From Sipunculus nudus (taxonomy: Eukaryota; Annelida; Sipuncula; Golfingiida; Sipunculidae), in contig CM049307.1 in NCBI GenBank assembly GCA_026874595.1, positions 9,263,579-9,327,578 of the forward strand: a stretch of 64,000 nt of DNA, in the 5' to 3' direction. A program made the position numbers and the translations under genes. Below, piece after piece: positions 11,531 through 26,000 of the stretch. The number at the start of each line of letters is the position of its first letter. Position 1 is the stretch's first letter. The notes beneath the pieces are model-generated. The model worked only from the letters and a program-made list of their open reading frames with translations. It was not told where the DNA came from and made no database searches.

Positions 11531-11779
11531 TAAGCACACAAGGTATCAGGACACGAGATGGAATCACAGTTGCAAATTTGATAGTGTCAATATAATATGA
11601 GTCTAAACATAAAAGAAAAATTGCATAAAAATAGAAAAAAAATACAGGTGGCACCACCAGTCTTCAGGAATTTTAGAAACCAGTCATAATCAATAAACAC
11701 ACCAGGTTTCAGGACACTAGATGAAACCACAGCTGAGAAACTGACATAACTGCTGTCATTTGATGGTCTCAAAAACAGA

Positions 11780-13040
11780 AACAAGGGACCCATGGGTCAC
11801 GGTGCTCTGCTGAAGTTGACCTTGAAGATAAAATTCTAAAATATCAAATGGAGATATAGTCTGAGAGGAAGAAGTAATATAGGCCATGGTTGGGTGATAT
11901 GATTGGTTTGTATTGATGAGTAAGAGAATGTTGCAAAATTATTTCCTAATGTTGAAACTAAAGCATGTGAGCAGTTTGTGAACATACTATCTGTACTATT
12001 ACCCTGATCACTGGTTGGCTTTTTGATAAACTGTTGACAGTTCAGCAGTTCACACATTTGTTCAATTATATCTATATTTTCATAATATATTATTGAATAA
12101 ATATATATTTTTTTATTTATATAAAATGTATACAGTTGCGATATAACTACCATTCCCAGTCCACAGGTGCAAGGACTTGGTGGTGTGTGTGTTTTTTTGT
12201 GTCGGTTTGATATAAGAATATTGAACTGTGCACCTGTCACAGCAGGGGATCTTCCCCAGTGACCTATAACATATCAGGTACCCTGGCATAGCTGACCTCG
12301 AGTGACCTGTCTGCAGCTGGACATTATGCAAGTGAATACAATAGAGCCTCTGAAAAAAACTTCAATAACTAGCCTAATTTTCAAGCTTTTATTTTCTAAT
12401 TTCAGAATTTAACAGATTAGATCATTATGTGTACCTGCTATGAAAATTAACTCAAATGTACCAACAAGAAAAAAACGTGCCTTGGTCAAAGTTGGGCAAA
12501 ATTTAAGGTACTGATTTTATATTTATTCTAATAACTTAAAAAATTACAAAATTCAGACCTCATTTTGGGTATACAATTGAATCTTGATTAAATAAAGTTA
12601 TATCCCTGAAAAAAAAATCTGTAGCTTCACAGTTATCATGTTAAGTGAGTAAAATCTTTCCTGATATTTTACAAAGTGCATTATTTTTGGGCCTATAACT
12701 TTTAGAAATTATGTAATACTGACATAATTTCTGGCATGTACTAAGAATTATAAAGGGGAATATTTATGGTAAATATGAAGAAAAACAGTGGTTTTGATAT
12801 CAGGCAGTCCTGAAGTGTGATAATAAGTTTCCAACGGAAAATGGAGATTTTTCCTTAATTTCTCAGAGGAACAAAGTAGCAGTGACCCAGTTTTCAGTTT
12901 GGTAGGAGATCTTTGGGACATCTAACAGTATGCCAAGTTTCGGATTTGTAGATCTAATAGTTTAAAATGTGCCAGTCTAACGGATTGGCAGACGACAGAC
13001 CATAGCTTAAGCTCAGATGTCTATAAGTCATCCGAGTTAA
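11780..13040 (+). mobile_element. Family-1 HINE-like element
   Basis: It starts ACAAGGGACCCATGGGTCAC. It ends with GCTCAGATGTCTATAAGTCA and TCCGAGTTAAAA, a decayed form of the A-type terminal hairpin, after a GACGACAGACC tract. The next element starts two bases later. Confidence 0.65.
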
Positions 13041-13041
13041 A

Positions 13042-14945
13042 AACAAGGGACCTATGGGTCACTGTGCTCAGCTGACGTTAACCTTGAAGGTAAAAATCTA
13101 AAATAATATCAAATGGAGATAAAGTGTAAGAGGAAGAGGTAATAAAGGCCATGGTTGGTTTATATGATTGGTTTGTATTGATGAGCAAGAAATTGTTGCA
13201 CAAAATATTTTGTGACCTGACCATGTGTTTCCTAATGTTGAAACTAAAACATGTGAGCAGTTTGTGAACAAATGATCTGTACTATTACCATGATCATTAG
13301 TTGGTTTTTCGATTAACTGTTGACATTTCAGTAGTTTACACATTTGTTCAATTGAATCTATTTTTTTGTATAATATATATTATTAAATATATATGTATTT
13401 TTTTATGAAATGTATACAGTTGAAATATAGCTAATTAACAACATAAAACAGGGCAAACAAAGCCTGATCTCAAATTCTGCTGAGGCAGGAAAATAATGAA
13501 CAAATGTTTGTATTAAATCCTCATTTTTTTATCATATCAAATATTTTCTAATTTAAGTTTATATTTCTATACATTTCCAATTTAACATATATATCTGAAT
13601 ATAAAAGTTGATTCATAATTCTCAATTGCATCATCATAAATCTCAATCTTGTCAGATAACACCACATCATGCATACAAATGTTTATTTATTTTTTACCAC
13701 AAAAATATATCTTTTAAATCTGCAAAACAATAAATATCTAAAAATAATACTTGATTTAGATTTCACAATTTTTAATTGTGTCTTTATTTATCCATATTGT
13801 GCTTCATATTTTATAATAATTAAAGCATACTGATGGGTTCAATTATATTTGTTAAAATCATTTAAAAGAAAATTGATTTCTTTAAAAATGCTACATTACA
13901 CAACTTTGCATCTTCTGGATTACACCTTGAATTATTTTTTCAAGGAAAGTTTTTGCATATCAGAGTGGAAACAGCATTACAATTAAGGAGATACAGTGAA
14001 AACAATAACAATTACTGTAAAACACTTGGTGGGTTGGGTTTGCCGGGGGGGGGGGGGGGGGGGTGTGATTGGGGTGGTGATATGAGAATAACTGTACACC
14101 TGTCACAGCAGGGGATCTCCCCCAGTGACTGTAACAAATCAGAAACCCTGGCATAGCTGACTTCCAGTGACCTGGAGTGGGACCCTGCATCTGTAATCAC
14201 AGCAAGTGACTACAGAAAAAAAATCAATAACGAGCTTAATTTTCAAGCTTTTATTTTCAAATTTCAGATTTAGACAAACTAAATATTTTTGTTTACATGC
14301 TGTGAAAATTAAATCAATGGTGCTTACAGGAAAAAAACGTGCCATGGTCAAAGTTGGGCAAAATTTAAGGTACTGATTTTTTTTATGCTAATAACTTAAA
14401 AAATTTTAAAAAATTCAGATCTAATTTTTGGTAAACAATTGAATCTTAATTAAACATAGTTATATACTTGAGAAAATAGACTATAGTTTCAAAATTTTTC
14501 ATGTTAAGTGAGTTATTATTTTTCTTGATTTTTTACAAAGTCCATTATGTCACGGCCCATAACTTAAAGAATTTAGACTTTACAGACTTAATTTCTGGCA
14601 TGTACATAGGAACTATATAGAGGAATATTTATGGTAAATATGAGGAAAAACAGATGAGTGGTTTTGATATTAGGCAGTCCAGAAGTGTGAAAATATGATT
14701 TTAATAAAAAATTGAGGTTTTTCCTTAATTTCTCAAAGGAACGAAGTCGCAAAGACCCAGTTTTCGGCTTGGTAGGAGATCTTGGGGACATCTAACATTA
14801 TGCTGAATTCCGGATTCCTAGGTCTTACGGTTTCAAAATGTGCCACATCTACGGACGGACGGACGGACGGACGGACAGAAGGACGGACGACGGACAATGG
14901 ACCACGACTATAGCTCAGATGACTTATAGTCAGCTGAGCTAAAAA
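13042..14945 (+). mobile_element. Family-1 HINE-like element, both ends present
   Basis: B end AACAAGGGACCTATGGGTCA plus GCTCAGCTGA at 13042. A end at 14912-14940 is the hairpin AGCTCAGATGACT / AGTCAGCTGAGCT, preceded by a GGAC tetranucleotide microsatellite at 14852-14893. The body shares long stretches (AATTTAAGGTACTGATTTT, CAAAGTTGGGCAAAAT) with 31.9-32.3, 46.6-47.6 and 53.6-54.6 kb. A poly-G run lies at about 14045-14063. No coding capacity. Confidence 0.75.
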
Positions 14946-15317
14946 TTGTATAAAAATAGAAAAAATTCAGGTGGCACCACCAGTTTTCAGGAACTGACAA
15001 TATTAGCCATGGTTAATTTTCAAGGCAAGATTCAGGCCAATTCATGCATTAATTATCCAGATACTGGAGGTTTTGTATAAAATTTTTAATTATTCTGGGG
15101 GGTACAAACCCCATAGCTTGGAGGATATAGGCCACAGTGCCCTTATTTCTGGTTTTCAAGTAAAATTTATATGGTTCTCCCTAGCTATTCAATTACAGGC
15201 CTCTAGGGTCAGCAATTACGATTTGTGCCATGATAATGGCTAACTGGATGGCCAGAAGGCTGACAGACAAAGCGCCATTCCTATACCTCTGTTGACTTTC
15301 AGTCAGGTGAGCTAAAA
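14946..15317. mobile_element. Fragment of a HINE-like element
   Basis: It carries one copy of the CAGGTGGCACCACCAGT / TATTCTGGGGGGTACAAACCC core unit and ends at an eroded A terminus, TCAGTCAGGTGAGCTAAAAA. Confidence 0.55.
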
Positions 15318-18300
15318 ACTATGTAATTTATTTATAAATTAATTACTTTACTTAATGTATTTTTGTGTATTTTTTGGTCAACCAGGACAGCTTGGCACTG
15401 CTGTTGTTTTCTAGAATACTGTAATATGATCAGCACAAACAGAACAGCCTGGTATTGCTGTCAGTTTGTAAAAGCTGGTCAGCACAGGTAGAGTCCTGAT
15501 TGACATAGCAGGCATGAACCCAGGTGATTAATGAAAATTCCAGTAAATCAAATTTCTGATATGAATTAAAAGGTTTTCCCTCAAGATATTGAAAACAGCC
15601 ACAGCCTCTGACAGAATTACATTGTCCTTTTGAGACAATTTTTTTATGATAAAAAGCCATACAGCTGTTGTTAAAACAAAATGAGGCTGACATGCAGGAC
15701 TCAAAAGTTAGCAAATGTAAAATAAAAATAAAATCACAGGGATTCTCCTGCTGCACTGGCTCTGTGCATCTTATTTAATGTGGTGATAGTGAATCAAGAG
15801 ACATGAATGTTCAGTTAATAATGTCATGTGAACTATGATTTTAACAGCTAAATTCCAATGAATGGATCAAGGATTTGTAAACATTATTTTCATGTATACC
15901 AAGGTTTTTACCCCTGTATGATTGATTGCAGGTTGATGCAAACACTGCTGATCTGATTTCAACAAACCTTTGTGGAAGGCCGGAATATCTGATGGAAACG
16001 ACCAAAATAGATGTAGGTGCAGATCTGACAATTGGGCAAATCAAGCATGACTGTTTTGCCTTGGTGGACGTATGCGATCCATTGAATGTCTTTTGCTGTG
16101 ACACCTGCATCACCTTCTTCAAATGAACTATTGTTTTCCCACCTGACACCCGATGTCACTCCAACTTCACACATGATACTTTAATTTTTCTTGTTTGCTC
16201 ATTCTCAAAATAAACACAAAGAATGCATCTCTTTCATTTTATTTTTAATTTATTATATTCTTCCATGTCACCCTGGTTCCATTATGTATTCTTTTAATAA
16301 TTTAGCACTTACATAATTTCATTAGTCACAAAATAAATAAATATACTTAATCACTACATCTTTTCCTCAACATGATAAAACATTTGTGCAATACAAAAAT
16401 GCATTAGATTTTAAATACAAATTCTTTGTACGAGATAACTAATGCAAACTTATAAGTGACAGTGTACTGGTATATTATTTGTGACTTTGCTGTTAGTTCT
16501 TCATCTTATGTTGATAACAAACAAAAATTATACCCAGGTTTATCTATATAACTACACAGAAATGTCCATGCTATTACAAATGTCATGAGTATTTACACAT
16601 AAAAATTATTTCTTGTGAAACACAAATATCATATGAACACTTCTTCTTTGTAAGCTGTATAAAATCAATGTAATATCAAAATATAAAATGCAAACATAAA
16701 ATCTGTCACTTTGAATGAAGGTTAACTTGATGATTACTGATTACACCAACCATTATATGTATATTTTGACCTAAATCAACCACATATTTCCAGGATAAAA
16801 ATCAATAGTACATTATTATAACAGTATGTAAAAAGGTATACTAAAGCACATCTATTACTGGTATCCAATTAACCTTTTCTAAATGTTATAATGTTTTGCA
16901 TCCACCTTTAGCATTTTTGTAGGTAATTTCCAAGAACTTTGCCCTGGATATTGGCAAGAGAATGACATTATTCTGTACAAATCCTCATAGTCTTGTCCGG
17001 TGGGTGAATGGTAATACACAAAGCATTTTCCAAGCTCTGGGCTATGTATCTGATACACAATTAAAAGTGTTGTATGTTTTCCATATAACAATAACACATG
17101 TAGGAAGTTTGAAGCTCAATGACCGTTTTGGATTTAAGATTCTATATATGAGGGTAAGAATATTCCAAAGGTCACTGCTATCAATGTTGGTTTAATAATA
17201 AATCAGACAACAGTGTAGTCAGGTACACTGTACATATTTGCCCTATGTGCCTTTATAAGTAATTTTATCTGAAAATGGATCTTTACCATATTGAAATACA
17301 AGCCTTGAACACTGCACCACATTAAACCTTTGGTTTCTCCAACGGAAAACACAACTCCACCAGAACATTTGACACTACAATTTAAACGCCAAAGATGACC
17401 TGATTATTGAGAAAACATGTTTTATAATGAGATTATAACCCAAGTAAGTGTGATCTAAAATACTGATGAACTGTAGATCTATGAATGAAAATGTGTAAGT
17501 TTGGTGTTATGTAGGATCATGTCTGTGGTTAATGGTATAATGATGATGCTACTGATGTTAAAAAAGGTATATATCAGAGTTATGCATGACAATAAAATAA
17601 AACAACATTGTAAGTAATACATATCATTTAGTGACCCAAGCTATATCATATGGAAGCATGCATGTGAATAAATGAAGTGAGTCAATCAAATGCAACAAAA
17701 TAGTTCAAGTGAGCCAGCAGAAGGTACAATCCTCAAACCAGTAATAAAATCATGCTTTCCTGTAGATTGACAGATATAATATGACAGACCTATTCAAGTG
17801 ACGATAAGACTGCATAAGGATGCCACAATTGGTTGTTGGTGCTTAGTGTTAAGTGGAAGAACAGACTTCACTAATGCAACCAACATGTCTGCCCCTTGAC
17901 CTAAGTAACTAAACAAGTTATTTTACATGTACTCAAATAAGGTCACATATACAAAAAGAAAGTGGTCAGAGGCCACTATGACCTTTGTTAAGGTTCTAAT
18001 TAATCTTCACAGCAAAACAGAAAATATGTGTCATGGTTCAATAACTCCACTGGTTAGCTCTAAAACAAGGGCCCTGTGCAAAAAGAGGTGTATGTCACAA
18101 TGACAAGGAAGCCTTTCAATCAAAAACATATAATGGTGATACAGATTACATCAAGAACTTAATGGATTGTCCCTTGGGTGATATCCTAACCCTCCATTTC
18201 AGCAAAATCGTTTCATAACTTTTCTCATAAAATTGCAGCTGCACAGACAAACCAAATTACCAATGGTAAAACAATACTTCTCACCACCTGGTGGAGATTT

Positions 18301-19533
18301 AATAACAGCAACAGACTGGTCATGGAAGAGTGTCAGGAGGCTTGTGTAACATTTATATGAAACCATAAAGAAATAAATGCCATTTTTTATCCTTCTTTTG
18401 CTGATTTACAAACGCTTTTTGTGAGGGCTCTCTGTTATGGTGAACGTATAATGAAGTGTTTCAATGTCCATGGGTGATATGGTGACACACATGGGTGATA
18501 TGGTGACTGGTGAGTGATTGGTGGATTGTGAAGGCTCTCCTCGTGATCACTCATAATATGAATATTCTATTAGGGTCATTATATTTATAATATTAATATT
18601 CTATTACGGTCATTTAGAGTTAATGGTCAGATCAATTACAATACCAGCACTATGATGTTCATGAGTTTGCATATTTATAAATACCATTGTTTGTCACCTG
18701 AGAATGTGATGTCATGAAGTGTTTTTGAAATTTCACATCGACAACATTCATACTTGGAGAGAGCATAAAATGTAGTATCCTAAGTAACATGTGATATAAA
18801 TGCATTTCATGCAGTAGCATTCGGGAGCACCAATAAATCCACTTATTTAATATTAAGTAACAACAACAAATCACTACTTTTACAATAAAATCATATTACA
18901 TATACAAACAACCCTGACCAATCCGTATAAAAGCCACTGGTTACCAATTATACAGACAAATATATAAAAAGTGAGCTGTGTCTACACAATAAACCCTCAT
19001 TAAGTCTTACTATGAACAACACACAACCAGTTATTCATATTTTGTTACATAAAAAGTAGCTCTTCTTTTCACATTAGTTTCACTACAAAATGTCAGTTGC
19101 ACTACTTTTCATTAGTTTCGTTTTTTTCAACATTTAAATGAGTTAAAAAATGATAAAATGAGTTCGCTAGAACCACATGTTCTATTTGAGTAAAACTGTC
19201 AGTTCCTTCAAACTGCTCTGAAACATAGATAAGATGCACAGAATGCGGAATACATTGAAGTGTGCAGATTGCTGAATGTGGGATGCATGTGGAGAGGTTT
19301 TCTGTAAGTGATAGCCTGCTACATTTTCTAACACATCCTTTATACCATGCAGAACAAGCTTAATTGCTACATGTAGTGATTTTTTTTTATCAGATATGCA
19401 TTCTGCAAGCCAAAATAAATTTTCATCCCCAATCCACATCTGCATCCTGTGCAAATGGAACCTAAGCTTTAGGTTGTGAGAAGATAAACTTTAATGTATT
19501 GTGCATGGTACAGTGATCCAACACTGTAGCTTC
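15318..19533. other. 3' flank of the DHHC exon, no recognised gene
   Basis: AT-rich DNA with small frames lacking similarity (for example 15430-15756 and 19182-19454 on the minus strand). The first few hundred bases below 19534 are probably 3' UTR. For the DHHN isoform the whole stretch would be intron. A short duplication, CATGGGTGATATGGTGAC, lies near 18470-18505. Confidence 0.45.
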
Positions 19534-20049
19534 TCATACATTTTTATATACAGTACCATAAGGTACAGTAACACTCGGGTCATCATCCTCGCTTTCTTCA
19601 GCAATAAACGGCTTGCCTGATAAAAATCTATGAATGTTATACATGCGCTGACCAAAGGTAAGCCCACGGCCTCTGTTCATTGGCTGGTAGACAGTCAGGT
19701 GACCTCGAGACACCATTCGAAGCTGTGCTCTCACCAAAACCCATGCCCAGATAAGCGTACCAAGGTTGAGCAGCATCATGGACCATAACATCGGTTGTGA
19801 GTGAAACAGACTCCACACAAGTCCCCCGTAATCGCTCTGGGATATATACTGTTGGAACTCCTTCATAATAAACATGACCGCATTGAGTTCAAATAATGTG
19901 TTACCAACAGGAACCATGATGACGAAGTACACAAACAGTCTGTGAGTGTGGCGTGCTATACACCTGTACAGGAACAGACAGTGGTGGTCCATGTGGATCA
20001 AACACCCCTCACATAACTTACAGTGCTTTGTTCTCTTCATTTTCACTAT
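19534..20049 (-). CDS. Exon 10 of the ankyrin-DHHC gene: catalytic DHHC half, TM5-TM6 and C-tail
   Basis: The acceptor GCTCTTTGCAG precedes codons IVKMKRTKHCKLC, and the DHHC tetrad follows as HMDHHCLFLYRC. The 516-nt exon encodes residues 448-618 and the stop. Two membrane segments follow the active site. The tail includes FGQRMYNIHRFL, in the place where related enzymes carry their conserved C-terminal motif, and then an acidic stretch (EESEDDD) and a C-terminal PYGTVYKNV. The first ORF methionine upstream of the acceptor is intronic. A possible ATTAAA polyadenylation signal lies at about 19489-19494, 40 nt past the stop. Confidence 0.93.
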   Translation of the reverse strand: MVKMKRTKHCKLCEGCLIHMDHHCLFLYRCIARHTHRLFVYFVIMVPVGNTLFELNAVMFIMKEFQQYISQSDYGGLVWSLFHSQPMLWSMMLLNLGTLIWAWVLVRAQLRMVSRGHLTVYQPMNRGRGLTFGQRMYNIHRFLSGKPFIAEESEDDDPSVTVPYGTVYKNV

Positions 20050-23000
20050 CTGCAAAGAGCCAAAACATACATGAGAAAATATATAAATGATATAAAGACT
20101 CATCAAACATGAACACTGACCTATTTATTGTAAATGGTACTCAACAATCTTACTGTGGGCAGTGTCTTTTTCAATTGGACCACAATAGGCAAAAGGGTCC
20201 AGCTAGGACGCACTTTAGAGGGTGAAATGAAACTCAAGTACAAAATTAATAAAAAATTCTTTGTGGCTCATGGGTCATTATGTGCAGCTAAATCTGACAC
20301 ACTACTAAGGCCCAAAGCACATAAAAATAAGTCACAGTCATCTGAGTTTGAGTTTGAATGTAAAGTTTATAAGAACCAGTCAGCAGTTCTGTGTGAACAC
20401 CCCAGGTCTATTGGTAATGATCAACCATGCTGGGTAGAACACCCATAGCAGTAGCTGGCAAGGATCAGTCAAAACATAAAACACTTGTGTTTTAGGCAAA
20501 TCAGAGGAACCACTATAAAACACCCAATGACCACCAATATTTTTAAAAATTAACAGCACAATTCATTTGAATAGTCTCTTTCATACTTTTATTTGGTGTT
20601 TAAGAGCAACTTATTGGATAACAAGAACCCTGACAGAACAGGAAAAGCCTGGCTGAAATCAGAGAGCCCTCAATTCTAGGTCGAATGATGCTTGAAAAAT
20701 TATAACCATGACCTGATTAAAGTGGAAACAGAATTTAAGCGATTAACAAAGATTTTAATGTTTGGATCACAGACAGATTTGTATGTCAATGTAGACAGTC
20801 AGTGGTAAGTGTGCAAATCATTCAGATGATCATATGAGCTTGACCTTTGACCTAGTGGTGAAAAAAATCAACAGGGTTCAATCCAGATTGGTTGGTGAGC
20901 TATTTGTGAAAGGTGGAAGGTTTGGGAAGAAAACTCTGGCTTAAACTGTGACTAAAAGCTGGTGAAAAAAAAGCAGATCCTGTGACCCTGAGCACTGACC
21001 TTGTGACCTCAAAATCAACAGAGACCCTCCCATATTGGTAGATGAGCCCTATTTAGAAAAAGGATGTTTGGGATGAATTCTTAAGCTTTAAATATGTCAA
21101 CAAGCTTTTAGATGAGGTAGGTCCTGTGACCTTGATCTCTAACCAAGTTACATCAAAATCAATTGGATGAAAATGTATCAACAAGCCTAAAAAAGGTTGA
21201 TTTTTGAATCACATAATTAAAGTCATTAAAAGGTTGGACACCTGCAATTTACAATGATGTACCAGTCACATGATGATTATTCCTTATAATTTGGTGCTCA
21301 CAGCCACAGCGATGGTGAGCTACTGGGTAACGCATAACATTATATATGCAAGCACCAAAAATCATCAAAATGAGTGATCAGAGAAATTCAGTTTCTCAAA
21401 ATATTCAGAATATTTCAATATATATGTGCAAATGTTCATATCTAAGGCTTTGCAAGTTTAGATGTGTCCCTGTTAATGGACATTTGGCTGAATGATGGAC
21501 AAAGGGTCATCACCACAACTCAGATAACTCACAGTCAGCTGAGCTACAAATTGGGTGTGCTATCCCTCTTGTCTAAAGTTAACTCAGTACATATGATAAA
21601 TTAAACTTAAACCATCTGTCAAACAAGTGACCCATGGGTCATGACGCTCAGCTGACTGGGAAGAGATTCGCAAAAGGAAATTTTATCACCAGAATGGTAG
21701 TATATACCCATTCAACTGAAGCATCAAACAGATTAACCAACAGGCCAAGATTTAGTCTGTATTTATATATCTCAAAAATAGAGAAAAATGTGTAAACTTT
21801 TAAAACTAGAATACGGGTAACCAACAAGTGACTACATGTATCTGCCAAAATCGGATAGTGAGGCATGGATTGAGTGGCAAGGGGAAATAGAGTGAGGTAT
21901 GTTGCATATTAGCATGGATGTCTGCAGCCTAAATGTGTATGTAGGTTGTGCCACCTACCACAAATCCAGAAAGCTGTCCAAGTTGTATACACCTGCAAAA
22001 TTTTAGGCAGAAAAGTCAAACCACTACATGTATATAAGCGATTTTTGCCCATGGCAGACAAACACTGTGCAAAAATCTTTGCAGGTAACACCTCCAGTTT
22101 TGTGTATGATAAAGACCTATGTGAGATCTAAACACATGCACAATTTTGGCCCAATCGGTCAAATGGTTCCTGAGATATGAGCTTGGATGTGTCCAGCGTT
22201 AACTAGAATGTAGGTGGCGCCACCTGTCATAAAATCAAGAAAGCTGTCCACGATGTATAAACCTGCAAAATTTTAGGCAGTTATGTTGAACCACTACAGA
22301 GAAATGAGTAATTTTAGGCCACGGCAGACTAACAGACAGACGCTGTGCAAACATTGTTACAGGTGGCGCCACCATTTTTTGTGAATGTTACAGAGCTATC
22401 AAAGGGCTACATTTGTATAAATTTTATTTCCTGATCGGTCAAACGGTTCCCGAGATATAAGCTTGGATGTCATCAGCGTGAACGTGAACGTAGGTGGCGC
22501 CACCTGTCATAAAATCAAGAAAGCTATCCTGGATGTATACACATGACGAATTTCAGGTGAATTAGTCAATTCACTGCAGAGATATGAGTGATTTTAACCC
22601 AAGGCAGATGAACAGATGGACACTGTGCAAACATGGTTACAGGTGGCGCCACCATTTTTTGTGTATGTTATAAAGCAATCCAAGGGCTACATTTGTATCA
22701 ATTTTATTTCCTGATCGGTCAAACGGTTCCCGAGATATGAGGGTTTATGAGTGGAAACAGACCCACAAATGGACACTGGATAGAGAGGAAAGGTCAGAGG
22801 TCAATGCAAATTGGTTAGGCACCAGTTCACATGTGACCCGATAATAGGTGTAAGTTTGGGAAAAATCGGTCCATTAGTCTCCGAGGAGCTCTCTGGAAAC
22901 GAACGCCGCCGCGGCGGAGGAACTCGGTCAAAAACATAGTATCTGCAAAACTTCGTTTTGGCGGATCCAAAAATAAAGGTGGCTCCACCAGTCTGCAGAA

Positions 23001-26000
23001 ACTAATAAAAACACTTAATGGTCAATATCCATGCAAAAAATCATGGTGATCTCTGCATTTGTTGTTCAGATACTTCAGTTTTTGTATCAAATTGTCCATT
23101 ATTCTGAGGGATACTTCGGAGTCCTATAGGTTGAAGGATATGGGTAACAGAGACCTAATTTCAAGTTTCCACAGGCACCTTTCATGGGCCTCCTTGCATG
23201 ACAAGAATGAAGATTCTAGGTCCAGTTGTTGCGATTTGTACCCTGTTGACAGATAACCACATCTTTAAAGGTCTCAAAAAAAAGAAAAAAATTCGTAAAA
23301 ATTTGAAAAAAAATAGAGGTGGCACACCCAGTCTGCAGAAACTGATGGAACAGCTCATGATCAATATGTATGCCAAAAATCATGACCATCAGTGTTGTAG
23401 TTATTGAAATACTGCAGTTTTTGTATCAAATTTTCCATTATTCTGGGGGGGGGGGGGTATTTTGGACCCATACAGCTTAAAGAATATGGGTAACAGAGAC
23501 CTAATTTCAAGTTTCCATGGAGACTTTTCATGGGTCTCCCTGTGTGTCAAGAATAAAGATTCTTGGTCCAGTTTTTATGATTTGTGCCCTGTTAACAGAT
23601 GTTCATATCTTTAAAGGTCTCAAAAATTCAGAAAAATTTCGTAAAAAAAAAACCGAACAAATACAGGTGGTGCCACCAGTCTGCAGAAACTTATGAAACA
23701 CTCCATGATCAATATCCATGCAAACAATTATGGTTATCTCTGCATTAGTTGTTCAGATACTTTAGCTTTTGTATCAAATTTTCCATTATTCTGATCTGTA
23801 CTTTGGAGTGCCATAGCTCAAAGGATATGGGTAACAGAGACCAAATTTCAGGTTTCCATGGAGACTTATCATGGGTCTCCCTGTGTGTCAAGAACGAAGA
23901 TTCTAGGTCCAGTCGTTACGATTTGTACCCTGCTGACAGATAACTACATCCTTAAAGGTCTCAAAAATGGAGAAAACAATTCGTGAACATTGAAAAATAC
24001 AGGTGGCGCCACCAGTCTGCACAAACTGATGAAACATCTCATGATCAATATGTATGTCGAAAATCATGACCATCAGTGATGTAGTTAATGAGATATTGAA
24101 GTTTTTGTATGAAATTTTTGACTATTCTGGGGGGTAATTTTGGGCCCCATAGCTCGAAGGATATGGGTAACAGAGACCTAATTTCTGGTTTCCATGGAGA
24201 CTTTTCATAGGTCTCTCAGTGTGTCGAAAATGAAGATTCTAGGTCCAGTCGTTACGATTTGTGCCACGCTAACAGATGACAGCATCCTCAAAGGTCTCAA
24301 AAATAGAGGAAAAAATCGTAAAAAATCAAACAGTACAGGTGGCGCCACCTTTCTGCAGGAACTGATTGAACATCTCATGATCAATATATATGCCAAAAAT
24401 GAAGACCATCAGTGATGTAGTTATTGAGATATTGAAGTTTTTGTATGAAATTTTTTACTATTCTGGGGGGTACTTTGGGGCCCCATAGCTCAAAGGATAT
24501 GGGTAACAGAGACCTAATTTCTGGTTTCCAAGGAGATTTTTCATGGACCTCTCGGTGTGTCAAGAATTAAGATTCTAAGTCCAGTCTTTATGATTTGTGC
24601 CTTGTTAACAGATGTTCACATTTTTAAAGGTCTCAAAAATAGAGAAAAAAATTCGTAAAAAATCGAAAAATACAGGTGGCGCCACCAGTCTGCAGGAAGT
24701 GATGTAACATCTCATGATCAATATGTATGCCAAAAATCATGACCATCAGTCAAGTAGGTAATGAGATATTGAAGTTTTTGTATGAAATTTTTGACTTTTC
24801 TGGGGGGTACTTTGGGGCCACATAGCTCGAAGGATATGGGTAACAGAGACCTAATTTCTGGTTTCCAAGGAGATTTTTTATGGACCTCTCAGAATCCCAA
24901 GTTACAAGGTTCTAGGTCCAGCGGTTACGATTTGTGCCTGGTTAACAGACGGACAGACGGACAGACGGACAGACGGACAGACAGACAGACGGACAGACGG
25001 ACAGACGGACGACGGACAAAGAGTGATCGCTATAGCTCAGATGACTTTCAGTCAGCTGAGCTAAAAACTGTCTTCTGTACAAATATATTAAAGTATCTAG
25101 AAGCTCTATTCTTCAGTCAAATTTATTAATGTGTAATTTACTTTCTTTTAGTCCCCTTTTCAGATTTCTATGAAAGGTATTCATGGATTACAAGGATATT
25201 TATACACAAAGATCACAGAGACACCAACCATTCACATATAATCATGCATTCTACGGTGGTAAGAGGGAAAATGTAACTTGAACAGTTCATTGCAGAGTAA
25301 AAAGCTCACTAAAATACTAATTATATAAGAGGAGAGATATACAACAACCAAGAAAGGTTACACATGAATGAACATAAAAGCACAGATAAAAGAATTTTCC
25401 CCTGTAAGTAAAACCATTTTCCATTTTCTTTTTCAAATTTACTAATCACTGATTCCTTGTAACATGATAAATAAAACACCTACATTTTATCAGATTATTA
25501 AGAGTGCTGGGACACAGTAACCTTGTGCTGTATAAAGTGTGGAGACACATGAATGTGTGAGAATGAGACAATTTACACAAGGATTAAGGCCCCTTTTCCA
25601 TGCAGGCAGAAACATTTCTGCTCGCCGTAAAAAAATGTGCTGAATTGAGCTTTTCCATGTGTGCGGAAACGCTGAATCCCCCCTCTCCTTGACGTGTTTT
25701 CACAAGGGATTACCTGTCCCCGAGCCTTCCTGGCAACATGTCTAGCATGTGTCTGTTATGTACTTTATTCATGCACACATTAAAGATTTTTTTTTTGCAG
25801 GAACGTACAGTTCTAATTATGGTATACATAGTATACATATATATATAGTGTGCTATTGACATGTGAATGGGGGTCTAATAGGCATATACATAAGAGAAGA
25901 TTATTAACTACAGCCCGTGTAGGCCTGTGATATATATGCTGGGGCAGCCACAAGAAGATTGCATTCATGTCCTTGACCTCCATTCCTGCACAATTTTCAG

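Noticed and set aside
15926-16149. Overlapping frames at 15.84-16.17 kb as a gene fragment
   Set aside because: Frames on both strands overlap, and neither shows a recognisable domain or splice sites.
23059-25129. Similar frames in successive units (SSKDMGNRDLISGF-like) that could suggest a decayed protein family
   Set aside because: They recur in the tandem core units of the HINE-like elements, with frequent frame breaks and no recognisable domain; similarity is at the DNA level.
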